A stretch of 64,000 nucleotides of DNA from Candidatus Fermentithermobacillaceae bacterium (GCA_014896535.1 JADBKE010000012.1:50302-114301); one strand, 5' to 3'; shown: positions 8,480 to 17,260, counted from the first letter of the stretch. Translations and numbers: made by a program. Notes: generated from the letters alone by a model not told the origin.

Positions 8480-10684
8480 ATGGGTGCTGTGAATGAACTC
8501 TCCCCTCAACTTATATTCGAAGCATTTCGAGAAGATGGACTTCTCAAGTCGGTCGTCGCCGGATACGAGTACAGACCCGAGCAGGCGCAAATGGCCGAGG
8601 CGGTCTGGCAAACCCTTTCGGACGGAGGCGTCCTCCTCGTCGAAGCGGGAACCGGGGTCGGGAAGTCCATGGCTTATCTTTTCCCCGCAACCGTTCTCGC
8701 AGCTTCGGTCGGACGGCGCGTAGTCGTTTCCACCTACACGGTGAACCTCCAGGAACAACTGGTGTCCAAGGACCTCCCCTCCCTCCACAAGTTCTGGGAA
8801 AAACAGGGCATCGCGGTTAACTGGGATCTGGTTAAGGGAAGGGGACATTACCTTTGCCTGCGTAAGTTCAATCGCCGCTACGATCAGGCGCTCAGACAAA
8901 CGGATCTGTTCAACTACACAAAACCGGAGGAGGACCTGATCAAGCAGCTGAAAGCTCTCATCGAGCGCAGCTCGGCAGCGGTTGGGTCACCGATAGACGC
9001 CCGGGGCGATGCCGCATCTTCCTTCGACGACGCAAACGCTGGTGTATGGGTCGAGGGCGGAATCGACCCCGCGCGCGGATATCCGGCCTCGGGTATCAGG
9101 GAATGGTGGGACGGAGACATCGATCGACTTCCCATGAGGGTGCCTCCGAACCTGTGGAGCGAGTTTTCGTCGGATACCGAGAGCTGCATGGGGGCAAAGT
9201 GCCCCTACAGAAACCGGTGCTTTTACCGGCTGGCCAGGTCCTCGCTGGACAAATGCCATATCCTCGTGGTCAATCACGCTCTTTTAGTTTCCGATCTGCG
9301 TCTGAAGGTTGAAACGGACGGCAAGACCCGGCTCCTGCCCGCGTACGACACGCTGATCATAGACGAAGCGCACCACTTCGAGTCGGTAGTGAGAGAGCAC
9401 TTGGGGACATCGATAAGCTCGTGGCGACTCAGGAGACTCGCCGCTGACACCCTGAGGGAACTGAGGTCCGAGCCGTTGTCCCGTTTCATCGGAAAGAAGC
9501 AGGCGGAAAGTTTGAAAGAGACTTTGGACGGCGCCATCGATTCCCTCGAAAAAATCCTCGATAACCTTCTTAAACAGGTGAAATCCAGAGAGTCGGAAAA
9601 GGCCCGGCTCACCCGGAAGGCGTTCATCGACCAGGAACTCGTCGATACCCTGAGGGAAGTAGCGGCGATCGTCAACACGTGGCTCGATTACGACCTGACG
9701 CAGGAAGAGCGGTTTGAGGTGTCGAGCCTGCGCCGCAGGTTCATCGAGCTCGCCGATGACCTCGACGAGTTCAATTCCCTCGAAGGCGACGGCGTAGACA
9801 CGGTCTACTGGGTGGAGAGAGCTTCCGATGGCGGAGCGCGGGTAGACGCCCTTCGTTCGTGTCCTCTCGAGGTGGCTAACTACCTCCAGGAAAATCTCTG
9901 GTCCGAGCTACGGTCCGTCGTACTCACCTCCGCCACGTTGACGGTGGGCAAGAGGGAACCTTTCGGTTATATAAAAAGCGCCCTGGGGCTGGAATTTGGC
10001 CGCGAGCTGCAGCTCGGGTCTCCCTTTGATTACGGAGAGCAGGCGTGTCTGTGCGTTCCGTGGGATTCGCACCGCTACGATCCGAACAGCCCCGACTTCC
10101 TGGAGTACGTGGCACAGACCATTCCGGAAATAGCCGACCTCACGTCAGGCAGGTGTTTCGTCCTGTTCACCAGCTATAAAGCCATGGATACGGTGGTCCG
10201 CAGCGTGAAAGACAAGCTGGAAGCAAAGGGTTTTCCCGTGCTCAAACAGGGCGACGATTCCCGGGAATCCTTGCTCCGGCAGTTTAAGGCGCTGGGTAAT
10301 GCAGTTCTGTTCGGCGTTGACTCGTTCTGGGAGGGAGTGGACGTGCCCGGAGACGCGCTTTCCTGCGTCGTCGTGGTCAAGCTCCCGTTTTCCGTCCCAG
10401 ACGATCCCGTGATCCAAGCGAGAAGCGAGCTGTGGGAATCCCAGGGCCGTAGCCCGTTCTGGTCATACTTCGTTCCCAAAGCCGCCCTCAAGCTCAAACA
10501 GGGGTTTGGCCGGCTCATCCGAACTAAAACCGATCGGGGGGCCGTCGTGATACTCGATCCGCGGATCGCCACCAGAGACTACGGAAAGGTCCTCCTGGAA
10601 AGCTTGCCGCCGGCGAAAATCACGACCGACCTCGAGGACATCGCCCGGGCCGTGAACCCCCCATCTAAATCGCCTCGAAACTGA
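8480..10684 (+). CDS. dinG: DinG/XPD-type ATP-dependent DNA helicase with Fe-S cluster
   Basis: A superfamily 2 helicase of the DinG/XPD group that unwinds DNA 5'-3' in repair or resolution of unusual structures. Walker A is in EAGTGVGKSMAYLFPA, the DEAH box in IIDEAHHFES, and helicase motifs in the C-terminal half include LFTSYKAMD and QGFGRLIRT. Four cysteines suited to a [4Fe-4S] cluster lie between motifs Ia and II: YLCLRKF, then CMGAKCPYRNRC. An in-frame GTG at 8441 would extend it, but a TATAAT at 8462-8467 suggests transcription begins after that. ATG 8480 or GTG 8489 are therefore more likely. About 735 residues, normal for the family. Confidence 0.9.
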   Translation: MGAVNELSPQLIFEAFREDGLLKSVVAGYEYRPEQAQMAEAVWQTLSDGGVLLVEAGTGVGKSMAYLFPATVLAASVGRRVVVSTYTVNLQEQLVSKDLPSLHKFWEKQGIAVNWDLVKGRGHYLCLRKFNRRYDQALRQTDLFNYTKPEEDLIKQLKALIERSSAAVGSPIDARGDAASSFDDANAGVWVEGGIDPARGYPASGIREWWDGDIDRLPMRVPPNLWSEFSSDTESCMGAKCPYRNRCFYRLARSSLDKCHILVVNHALLVSDLRLKVETDGKTRLLPAYDTLIIDEAHHFESVVREHLGTSISSWRLRRLAADTLRELRSEPLSRFIGKKQAESLKETLDGAIDSLEKILDNLLKQVKSRESEKARLTRKAFIDQELVDTLREVAAIVNTWLDYDLTQEERFEVSSLRRRFIELADDLDEFNSLEGDGVDTVYWVERASDGGARVDALRSCPLEVANYLQENLWSELRSVVLTSATLTVGKREPFGYIKSALGLEFGRELQLGSPFDYGEQACLCVPWDSHRYDPNSPDFLEYVAQTIPEIADLTSGRCFVLFTSYKAMDTVVRSVKDKLEAKGFPVLKQGDDSRESLLRQFKALGNAVLFGVDSFWEGVDVPGDALSCVVVVKLPFSVPDDPVIQARSELWESQGRSPFWSYFVPKAALKLKQGFGRLIRTKTDRGAVVILDPRIATRDYGKVLLESLPPAKITTDLEDIARAVNPPSKSPRN

Positions 10685-10746
10685 TCAGCACTGATCAGCG
10701 CGTTTACGGTGCCTGCAGTCTACCCCGAACCTGCTGCAAACCTCCA

Positions 10747-10763
10747 CCCCGCTGAAGTCGGGG
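10747..10763. terminator. Short GC hairpin between convergent dinG and nrdJ
   Basis: CCCCG (10747-10751) pairs with CGGGG (10759-10763) around a 7-nt loop, followed on the plus strand by ATTCTTA. It lies in the 130-bp convergent gap and could end transcription from either side. The stem is short and there is no true T-run, so this is tentative. Confidence 0.3.
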
Positions 10764-10815
10764 ATTCTTACGATTCAATCTGTGCGGCAACCTGCCGCCT
10801 CTCGACACACCACCA

Positions 10816-13800
10816 TCAGCACTCGCTATACCCGCACGCCAAGCACTTTAGGCACCCCTCGATATGGACGAGGTTCCAGGTGCCGCAGGACGGACACAGG
10901 TTGAACCGCTTGCCCGGCACGAGAGGAAGCTCGTCCTGAACCGGCTTGGATTCCTCCTCTTCCGATTGTTGCTCGAGACCTTCCAGGTACTCGTGGAAGA
11001 ACTGGCCTATGGCGTCGGGCACCGACCGCACCCTGTTGGGTCCGAACCCGATGCTCCTCGAGCCTCCGATTCCGGTGAGCTGGTCGGCCACCTCGTGAGG
11101 ATCGATGCCCGATCTCAGCGCCAGCGAGATGAGCCTGGCCAAAGCTTCGGTAAATGCTGCGACGTCGCTCCCGGCCTTCCCTATCTGGGCGAAAAGTTCC
11201 ACGGGATGACCGTCCAGCGTGTTCAGGGTCAAGAACAGCTTGCCCACAGGCGTCTCTTTGACATCGGTGAACCCCGAAAGCCTCTTCGGCCTCTCAATTG
11301 GACGGATCTTCCCCCACACGCCGTTGATGCCTCTGGGCTGGCCCTGAACTCCGGCCCGACCGGCCTCGAGCTCGCCCTTGCGCCCGGCGTCAGCCGCGCC
11401 CACGGTGAGCACCTGCTCTTCCCTGCTGCCGTCCCTGTACACCGTCACGCCCTTGACACCCAGGCGGTAAGCGAGGAGAAACACCTTCTCCACGTCATCG
11501 CGGGTAGCATGCCGCGGGAAATTCACCGTCTTGGAGACGGCGTTGTGTGTGTGGCGCTGGAAAGCGGCCTGCATCCTCACATGCCACTCAGGGCTGCACT
11601 CGTGCGCGGTGACGAAAACCCGGCGCACCTTTTCGGGTATTTCCGGTATGCCCGCCAGGGTTCCGCGGGCGGCGACGCGTTCCATCAGTTCCTCGCTGTA
11701 AAAGCCCAACTTCCGCGCCACCTGCTCGAACCTGGGATTTACCTCCACCAGGGCCTTCTTGTCCAACACGTGCCTGGTGAAAGCTATGCTGAAAAGCGGC
11801 TCTATCCCGGAAGAAGCACCGGCTATGATGCTGATCGAGCCCGTAGGAGCAATGGTAGTGGTGGTCGCGTTCCGCAATCGCAGGTTTTGCGCAGCGTAGA
11901 TGCTCTTTTCGAAGTTTTCGAACACACCCCTGGTTCTGGCCAGATCCACGGAAGCTTTCACCGACTCCTCCTGAATGAACTTCATAACCTGCGAAGCCAG
12001 TTCGATAGCCTCTTCGGAGTTATACGGAATACCGAGATCGATGAGCATATCGGCCCAGCCCATTACCCCGAGGCCTATCTTTCTGTTTCCGTACGCCATG
12101 GCGTCGATCTGGGATAACGGATACTTGTTGGCGTCTATGAGGTTATCGAGGAAGTGCACGGCCTCCCATATAACCTCGCGCATCCCGTTCCAGTCGATGA
12201 GCTCCTCCGGGCGCTTGCGCGAAGCTTCCGGGTCGCCCCAAACGGATCTCGTGAAAGTTCCCAGGTTTATCGACCCCAGGCAGCACGCCTCGTACGGAAG
12301 CAAGGGTTGTTCTCCGCAGTTGGATACGACAAATCCGTTGGCGATAAACGAATGACTGTAGGGGACGGTGAGGTCGAATACCTCTTTCCGGCCGCACGGC
12401 TCAACCGACTCTACAACATCCACGAACTGCTCGCTGTAAAAACCTCGCTTCCTCCGATTTAGCGCCTCCACCAGATTCGAGTACCGGTTGTCCAGAAAGC
12501 CAATGGAATCAAGGTACCGTCTTAAACTATCGCCGCTGATTTGCAGCTCAAAACATACGCCGCGGCGTTCGTAAGACGACGTCGAACCGTCAACACGCCG
12601 GTAGCAAAAGCTCCGCCGCGGAGGCCTACTTCTGTCGTATATCGAAGAGCGAATTCCCAGAAACAAGAGGAGCCTTTGAACGTCCTCTAGAAGACTCTTG
12701 GATTTAGATGTCAGCCTCACGTAGGCGGTGCCATTTCTAGATACGGACATGGTTCCGTCAGCCGTGAACAAACCTTTCAAGAAACCCACAACGGCTTCTT
12801 CAGTGGCTTGGAACAGGCTCTTCGGCACCCGCTTTTCTTCTGCGCAAACAGGTAGGACACCCAGCTTCAGGAAAAACTCAACGAGCCACCGTGAGTGATA
12901 GCTCAAATGCCAGACACCATCATGCCTCTTAACGGGCTTGACGCTTCTACCGTACCATTTGCTTAAGTGCTGCATCACCATGTGCATCACATGAGCGTCA
13001 CTTTGCGAGAAGACGAAACCTACGCCGCAGTTCTTCTCATCGTACCTGAGCCACCCATCTCCGATTAGCCACCCCAGCACCACACCCAATTCCGCGGACC
13101 ATTCGCTGGGGAGATTCAACTCGTAAACTCTGCCATTTGCTCCCCTGGGACGGTTATTCACCTGGAAAGGCAGAGAGGTACGGTTTGAGAAAGCAGCTTT
13201 CCCCGACTGAAGAAGTACGCGGTCTTTTCCGGGCCTGAGCTCCCCGGCGGGCACCCAGCCTCGTGTAGTCATCATCTGGTGGTCAGGGGTCACTTCTATT
13301 GAGAAACCATGCTTCGTGGTGATTTTGACCACATCCCTGACCCCTGTGCGGAATGCCCTTGAAATCGGAGTCAGCTCAACACCTGAAACAGAAAGCGCAG
13401 CACTGCCAGTGGTAGCTTCCAGGGCAGAGTTTTGCACCACTCTCGCATCAACCGCAACCCTCAGCCCGCCTTCGCGCCATTTCTCGGCGATCTCCCTTAT
13501 TGGGATTAGCCCTAACTCTGTCGAAACGAGTGAATCTCCAACCACGCAGGGATTCGTACTTTCGATCTCACCCAGTGCGGGAGTGGGATTATCCTTGTTC
13601 AAACGGTCGAGGAAGATAACTCCCGGCTCGCCGTTTTTCCAGGCCTGGTCCACGATTTTCTTGAACACCTCGGCCGCGTTGAGCTTTCCCACCACCTGAC
13701 CATTTCTGGGATTGACCAGCTCGTAGTCCTCGCCCGCCTCCACAGCTTTCATAAACTTCTCCGTCAACCCCACGGATATGTTGAAGTTGGAAAGCTCCTT

Positions 13801-14685
13801 AGTGTCGTCCTTGCACGTGATGAATTCTAGAATATCGGGGTGGTCGACCCGAAGGATGCCCATGTTTGCCCCGCGCCGGACTCCTCCCTGCTTGACCGCC
13901 TCGGTAGCGGCGTTGAACACCTTCATGAAGGATACTGGCCCCGAAGCGATCCCGCCGGTCGTCCTGACCACGTCGTTCTTCGGACGGAGCCTCGAAAAGC
14001 TGAACCCCGTACCGCCACCTGACTGATGGATGAGGGCCGCATGCTTGAGGGAGTCAAATATGCTCACCATCGAATCTTCGACGGGCAGAACAAAGCAGGC
14101 GGACAGTTGCTGAAGTTCGCGACCTGCGTTGATCAACGCAGGGGTATTCGGCAGAAATTTCTTCTCGGCCATCAAGGCGTAAAACCGCAAAGCTGTTTCC
14201 CACAGCCGGTCCTTTTGCTTTTCGACGGACCGTTTGAACTCGTCCCACGACACCCGGACCTTCTTTCTCGCCGCTAGGCGGTCGAAGGCCATCTTCAATG
14301 TGGCCCAGTCCCATTCGCTCAGGGTAAACTGAAGGTCGGGGTCATCGCGCAAACTTGAAAGTCGCGATCCGGCCCGGTCGTAACCGGTGCCTGCGTAACC
14401 AGCCTCTCCGGCGCCGGTTTCCCGGCGATCCATCGTCGCCGGCCCGTTTGGCCCTTCCGAATCCGGGCGCGGCCTCGAATCCCGGCAGGACTCGGCTGAT
14501 TTCGAACGATCTTCGTCCGGCCCTACGAACACCTCCGGATCGTACAGGGCGTCCATGAGGGCGATGTTCCTCGCCACCCTCCAGAACATTCCCTTTGGCG
14601 TCTCGACGGGTCGCCCCGTCTCGTCCTTTCTCAGATATCTTTTCTCCAGCACCTGAATGGCGTTTTCTGAAAGCACCGGCTCCAC
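10816..14685 (-). CDS. nrdJ: Adenosylcobalamin-dependent (class II) ribonucleotide reductase precursor with intein
   Basis: Makes deoxyribonucleotides from ribonucleotides using coenzyme B12, without need of oxygen. The 1289-residue precursor would splice to an 879-residue enzyme. Extein landmarks: FLPNTPALINAG, LSACFVLPVEDS, SGGGTGFSFSRLRPK, ESTNP then CGEQPLLPYEACCLGS, and ATTTTIAPTGSISIIAGAS. A C-terminal Cys-rich ribbon (LCPSCGTWNLVHIEGCLKC) carries the redox cysteines typical of this class. A low-complexity stretch of about 55 residues (roughly 56-112) interrupts the N-terminal part and looks like an insertion. The GTG start at 14685 has a GGGGGAGG site. nrdR lies 81 bp upstream on the same strand. 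Confidence 0.96.
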   Translation of the reverse strand: MEPVLSENAIQVLEKRYLRKDETGRPVETPKGMFWRVARNIALMDALYDPEVFVGPDEDRSKSAESCRDSRPRPDSEGPNGPATMDRRETGAGEAGYAGTGYDRAGSRLSSLRDDPDLQFTLSEWDWATLKMAFDRLAARKKVRVSWDEFKRSVEKQKDRLWETALRFYALMAEKKFLPNTPALINAGRELQQLSACFVLPVEDSMVSIFDSLKHAALIHQSGGGTGFSFSRLRPKNDVVRTTGGIASGPVSFMKVFNAATEAVKQGGVRRGANMGILRVDHPDILEFITCKDDTKELSNFNISVGLTEKFMKAVEAGEDYELVNPRNGQVVGKLNAAEVFKKIVDQAWKNGEPGVIFLDRLNKDNPTPALGEIESTNPCVVGDSLVSTELGLIPIREIAEKWREGGLRVAVDARVVQNSALEATTGSAALSVSGVELTPISRAFRTGVRDVVKITTKHGFSIEVTPDHQMMTTRGWVPAGELRPGKDRVLLQSGKAAFSNRTSLPFQVNNRPRGANGRVYELNLPSEWSAELGVVLGWLIGDGWLRYDEKNCGVGFVFSQSDAHVMHMVMQHLSKWYGRSVKPVKRHDGVWHLSYHSRWLVEFFLKLGVLPVCAEEKRVPKSLFQATEEAVVGFLKGLFTADGTMSVSRNGTAYVRLTSKSKSLLEDVQRLLLFLGIRSSIYDRSRPPRRSFCYRRVDGSTSSYERRGVCFELQISGDSLRRYLDSIGFLDNRYSNLVEALNRRKRGFYSEQFVDVVESVEPCGRKEVFDLTVPYSHSFIANGFVVSNCGEQPLLPYEACCLGSINLGTFTRSVWGDPEASRKRPEELIDWNGMREVIWEAVHFLDNLIDANKYPLSQIDAMAYGNRKIGLGVMGWADMLIDLGIPYNSEEAIELASQVMKFIQEESVKASVDLARTRGVFENFEKSIYAAQNLRLRNATTTTIAPTGSISIIAGASSGIEPLFSIAFTRHVLDKKALVEVNPRFEQVARKLGFYSEELMERVAARGTLAGIPEIPEKVRRVFVTAHECSPEWHVRMQAAFQRHTHNAVSKTVNFPRHATRDDVEKVFLLAYRLGVKGVTVYRDGSREEQVLTVGAADAGRKGELEAGRAGVQGQPRGINGVWGKIRPIERPKRLSGFTDVKETPVGKLFLTLNTLDGHPVELFAQIGKAGSDVAAFTEALARLISLALRSGIDPHEVADQLTGIGGSRSIGFGPNRVRSVPDAIGQFFHEYLEGLEQQSEEEESKPVQDELPLVPGKRFNLCPSCGTWNLVHIEGCLKCLACGYSEC
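12319..13548 (-). other. Intein with LAGLIDADG homing endonuclease in NrdJ
   Basis: In-frame 410-residue protein-splicing element (precursor residues 380-789), inserted between STNP and CGEQPL, a strongly conserved active-site loop. Intein residue 1 is Cys (CVVGDSLVSTELGLIP, block A). Block B has VTPDHQMMTTRGW with the conserved T-x-x-H. The two endonuclease motifs are LGVVLGWLIGDGW and FLKGLFTADGTM, so the homing domain looks full length. The C-terminal block reads SHSFIANGFVVSN, then extein Cys. The penultimate residue is Ser rather than the usual His, so splicing may depend on another residue or be conditional (inference). Confidence 0.94.
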
Positions 14686-14739
14686 GCTTTATCCTCCCCC
14701 ATTAGACTCTTGAGAGTACCAGCAGTTATGCAGGACGCG

Positions 14740-14757
14740 AGTATCCCTGTGAATCCC
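14740..14757. promoter_or_regulatory. Putative NrdR-linked element upstream of nrdJ
   Basis: AGTATCCCTGTGAATCCC lies in the nrdR-nrdJ gap, 55-72 bp upstream of the nrdJ start. It matches a sequence upstream of nrdR (15408-15425) at 15 of 18 positions. NrdR binds paired ~16-bp boxes upstream of reductase genes, and this could be such a box or half of one. It differs from the published ACACTATATATAGTGT-like consensus, so this is an inference from sharing alone. Confidence 0.4.
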
Positions 14758-14766
14758 GGAACCCTG

Positions 14767-15294
14767 CTAATCGTTGGAAGTCTGAGGGCCCCCGGGCTCC
14801 TCGGAACCATGGGAATCCCGCCCCGTCCCTTTGGTTTGCCCCTTTTCCCTTAGGATGCGCTCGATCTCTTCGGTAAACCGGTGAAGATCTGCGAACTCCC
14901 TGTATACGGAGGCGAATCTAACGTAGGCTACCTCGTCGATTTCCCGGAGCTTGTCCATCACCAGTTCGCCGATTTCCCTCGAGGTCACCTCGTTTTTCCC
15001 GCTGGCGCGGACACGAGCTTCTACTTCCGCCGCGGCTTCTTCCAGGGTTTCCATGGACACCGGACGCTTTTCACAAGCTCTGATCATGCCCGCCCGGATC
15101 TTATTCCGGTCGAAAACCTCTCTTCTGCCGTCCTTCTTGACGACGAGGATAGGCGACATTTCCACCCTTTCGTAGGTGGTGAACCGCTTGCCGCACTCCG
15201 GACACTCCCGCCTTCGCCTGATGGCGGTCATATCCTCGATGGAACGGGACTCCAGCACTCTGCTATCGGGATGACCACAAAAGGGACACTTCAT
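14767..15294 (-). CDS. nrdR: Transcriptional repressor NrdR
   Basis: A 175-residue Zn-ribbon/ATP-cone repressor of ribonucleotide reductase genes. The zinc ribbon is [16 protein letters not shown] then [17 protein letters not shown]. The ATP-cone follows from about residue 48 ([21 protein letters not shown]) to about 135 ([17 protein letters not shown]). A ~25-residue polar tail extends past the usual ~150-residue family length. Its target nrdJ is directly downstream, and both genes carry a shared upstream element. It should sense dATP/ATP and shut off nrdJ when deoxynucleotides are plentiful (family knowledge). Confidence 0.97.
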   Translation of the reverse strand: MKCPFCGHPDSRVLESRSIEDMTAIRRRRECPECGKRFTTYERVEMSPILVVKKDGRREVFDRNKIRAGMIRACEKRPVSMETLEEAAAEVEARVRASGKNEVTSREIGELVMDKLREIDEVAYVRFASVYREFADLHRFTEEIERILREKGQTKGTGRDSHGSEEPGGPQTSND

Positions 15295-15397
15295 GAAAGC
15301 GTCATCTCCATTGTGGCGCGTCGTTCACGGTAGACCCGTCGTGGCGCAATCATGGGTGTATCGCACATCCGTGCGCCACATATCTAGGACGATGAAG

Positions 15398-15403
15398 ATT
15401 ATA
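15398..15403 (-). promoter_or_regulatory. -10 hexamer of a likely nrdR promoter
   Basis: On the minus strand a perfect TATAAT lies about 104 bp upstream of the nrdR start. No good -35 is visible 16-18 bp further upstream. The conserved nrd element at 15408-15425 occupies the spacer/-35 position, which is where a repressor would block polymerase. Confidence 0.4.
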
Positions 15404-15407
15404 CTAC

Positions 15408-15425
15408 ACTATCCCTGTGGATTCC
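15408..15425. promoter_or_regulatory. Putative NrdR-linked element upstream of nrdR
   Basis: ACTATCCCTGTGGATTCC, matching 15 of 18 bases with the element before nrdJ at 14740-14757. On the minus strand it begins 4 bp upstream of the TATAAT. Read that way it contains ATAGTGT, a half-site of the known NrdR box. Autoregulation by NrdR is the simplest reading. Confidence 0.4.
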
Positions 15426-15435
15426 TTGTGGATTT

Positions 15436-15843
15436 TCAGGGGGTCGCAACTTTTTTCTTCGCCTTCGATATAAACCTCTCCCGGTCGACTACGAACCTTT
15501 CGTGGGTGCCCTCACCGACCTTTTCCCGATCGTCCCACGCTTCTACCTTGAAAACCATCTTCCGACCTGCCGCCTCGATGAGCGTAGCCCGAGCTTTGAC
15601 CTTCAATCCGGGGGGTGTGGGCGCCAGGTGAGCAATGTTCACCGAGGCACCAACCGTAGTCTCCCCGTCTTCCAAATACGGTTCCACTGCCTTCGCCGCC
15701 GCAGCTTCCATGACACCGACAAGCGCCGGCGTGGAGAACACAGCTACCGCTCCGCTTCCCCACTTTGATGCAAGGGTATCAGGGGTAACATCGACCTCAG
15801 CTTCTCCGATGACTCCCGGGGTGATTTCTTTCATGCGTTTCAC
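15436..15843 (-). CDS. FlK-like hotdog-fold thioesterase
   Basis: A 135-residue single-domain hotdog protein of the fluoroacetyl-CoA thioesterase (FlK-like) family. Diagnostic segments are the N-terminal ITPGVIGEAEVDVTPD, the helix ALVGVMEAAAAKAVEPYL with its catalytic-site Glu, and VGASVNIAHLAPTPPG followed by KVKARATL. Members hydrolyse short or unusual acyl-CoAs; the true substrate here is unknown. The ATG at 15843 has an internal alternative (MKEITPG, four codons in). Upstream lies a strong terminator, so it has its own promoter. Confidence 0.88.
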   Translation of the reverse strand: MKRMKEITPGVIGEAEVDVTPDTLASKWGSGAVAVFSTPALVGVMEAAAAKAVEPYLEDGETTVGASVNIAHLAPTPPGLKVKARATLIEAAGRKMVFKVEAWDDREKVGEGTHERFVVDRERFISKAKKKVATP

Positions 15844-15943
15844 TCCTACCTCTCACGCGTCCGTTTGCTTTGTGGCCGCTTCCTTCGGGCCTCCGCGGAG
15901 ATATACTACCACACGGCGTGGTGTCGCCAGGAAGCTCGACCCT

Positions 15944-15985
15944 AAAAAACACCCGGAACCCCGGGAGCTCCCCGAGGTTCCGGTG
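15944..15985 (-). terminator. Rho-independent terminator of the padR/His-rich operon
   Basis: On the minus strand CACCGGAACC pairs with GGTTCCGGGTG through a GC-rich inner stem, and six T residues follow (complement of 15944-15949). It lies about 110 bp past the stop of the His/Cys-rich gene. Form and position fit an intrinsic terminator well. Confidence 0.8.
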
Positions 15986-16093
15986 GCTTTGCGCTTCTGT
16001 GCGTTCAGCTGGGGCAGTATTCCACCGGCAAAGGCACGAAAACTTCTGACCCTACGGACCTCACAGCCTTTCAGCAACGTACGTCAGCCGATT

Positions 16094-16552
16094 TTACTTG
16101 TCCCGGTCGCCCCGCTCATCGCAGCATTCCGGGCGATCCGGCTGCGGAGACTCGCCCTCGCCTTCGCAAGGCTCGCCGGTCTTCTTTTCGGCTTTCTCGA
16201 GGGCCTGTATCCGCTTCTCGAGGTCTTCGATTTCGGCCTTCACGTGCGCCACGTAACGCGCGAGATGCTCACGAGACATCTTCGGTCGGCCATGCCCGCA
16301 CCACTCGGTGACGCCGTGGTGGGGTCCGTGTTCGTGCGGATGCCCCTCTTCACCCGCGTGATGACCGCATTCTGTATGGTACCCGTGGTAGCCATGGTAC
16401 CCGTGATGCCCGTGACAGAGGTATTCGTGGCCCTCCTCGCAGCAGGAAATGTATCCACCCCTCCACCCGTGGCAGCAGCATCGCGGGACGCAACAATGTC
16501 CCCATCCGTGGTGGTGGGCTAGACGGTATTTCTCATGACAACAGCAGCTCAT
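16094..16552 (-). CDS. His/Cys-rich putative metal-binding protein with coiled coil
   Basis: A 152-residue protein of no named function. The first ~90 residues are extremely rich in Cys and His (MSCCCHEKYRLAHHHGWGHC at the start, then GHHGYHGYHGYHTECGHH), an obvious metal-binding layout. Residues about 95-122 form a helix with heptad spacing (HVKAEIEDLEKRIQALEKA), similar in feel to small DUF5320-type proteins. The tail is acidic and has one further CC. Its start overlaps the padR stop (ATGA), so the two are translationally coupled. Metal storage, buffering or sensing under PadR control is the working idea; the metal is unknown. Confidence 0.8.
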   Translation of the reverse strand: MSCCCHEKYRLAHHHGWGHCCVPRCCCHGWRGGYISCCEEGHEYLCHGHHGYHGYHGYHTECGHHAGEEGHPHEHGPHHGVTEWCGHGRPKMSREHLARYVAHVKAEIEDLEKRIQALEKAEKKTGEPCEGEGESPQPDRPECCDERGDRDK

Positions 16553-17106
16553 CGCTCCTGCCTCCCTTCACTCCCGGTCGGATTTGAACCGGCTTGGGTT
16601 GAGCTTGAATCGAGTTTCCGAAACCGCTCCAAGAATAAACTGAGGGTCTCAATGTTGTTTCTGATCGTCTCGGCCCAGGCCCGCAAATACTCTCTGCCTT
16701 CGTCTGTGACGACGTACTCACGCCTTGCAGGTCCTGTCCCGCTGACGGCCCAATTGGAGCGGATCATCCCTTGCTCTTCGAGACGGCGGAGAGTCCGGTA
16801 AACCATCCCCGGGTCCTGATCGCGGGAAAAGCCAAATTCAACCAGCTTCGAAATGAGATCGTACCCGTGGGAAGGCGTCTCGGAGAGAAGCAACAGAAGA
16901 CAGGGTTCCATGAACCTTTCTACCCGGGTGGAAACGCTGCAGTGACACCGGAAATGATGCACTTCTTCCGGTATCCGACAGTGTCGTCCGTCTTCCCGCT
17001 CTCCGTCGCGGAATCGTTCTCCACCGTGCGACCCGGGTCCGCCTTCGTGAGTACCCGGGCCGTCAGATCCATCAAAAGCGTCAAAGCCGTGAAACCTGCA
17101 AGGCAC
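16549..17106 (-). CDS. PadR-family transcriptional regulator with His/Cys-rich N-terminal extension
   Basis: A winged-helix PadR regulator. The family core begins at MEPCLLLLLSETPSHGYDLI and continues with PGMVYRTLRRLEEQGMIRS and YVVTDEGREYL. In front of it are about 65 extra residues, Gly/His/Asp-rich and ending in HCRIPEEVHHFRCHCS, which could bind metal. GTG 17106 is chosen because AAGGGAGG sits 6-7 nt upstream; a TTG at 17130 would overlap that site. The His/Cys-rich gene follows with a 4-bp overlap. The layout suggests a regulator that senses the metal bound by its partner (inference). Confidence 0.9.
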   Translation of the reverse strand: MPCRFHGFDAFDGSDGPGTHEGGPGSHGGERFRDGEREDGRHCRIPEEVHHFRCHCSVSTRVERFMEPCLLLLLSETPSHGYDLISKLVEFGFSRDQDPGMVYRTLRRLEEQGMIRSNWAVSGTGPARREYVVTDEGREYLRAWAETIRNNIETLSLFLERFRKLDSSSTQAGSNPTGSEGRQER

Positions 17107-17196
17107 CGCGCGCACCTCCCTTTGCGCCAACCTGGTTTTGACCCGGCTCCAAAGCCGAGGATATGAGGTGGCCCCCTATGTGTTCCACGCACATAA

Positions 17197-17226
17197 ATGC
17201 TACATCACATCAGCCACAAAAGTCAA
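17197..17226 (-). promoter_or_regulatory. Candidate SigA promoter of padR operon
   Basis: On the minus strand TTGACT (17221-17226) and TAGCAT (17197-17202) are separated by 18 bp, about 90 bp upstream of the padR start. Hexamers and spacing fit a vegetative promoter. Confidence 0.5.
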
Positions 17227-17260
17227 TATTTCAGTGACGAGGAAAATCGTTACCAGAGCG

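Noticed and set aside
10740..10770. IS200/IS605-type end or TnpB guide RNA
   Set aside because: Only a short CCCCG/CGGGG hairpin is present; no tnpA/tnpB gene or matching second end was found.
10864..12117. Long plus-strand reading frame opposite nrdJ
   Set aside because: Shadow of a high-GC coding region on the other strand; nrdJ and its conserved motifs explain the sequence.
14686..14766. Cobalamin riboswitch before the B12-dependent reductase
   Set aside because: The gap is only 81 bp and lacks the conserved B12-box pattern; the upstream region of nrdR does not show it either.
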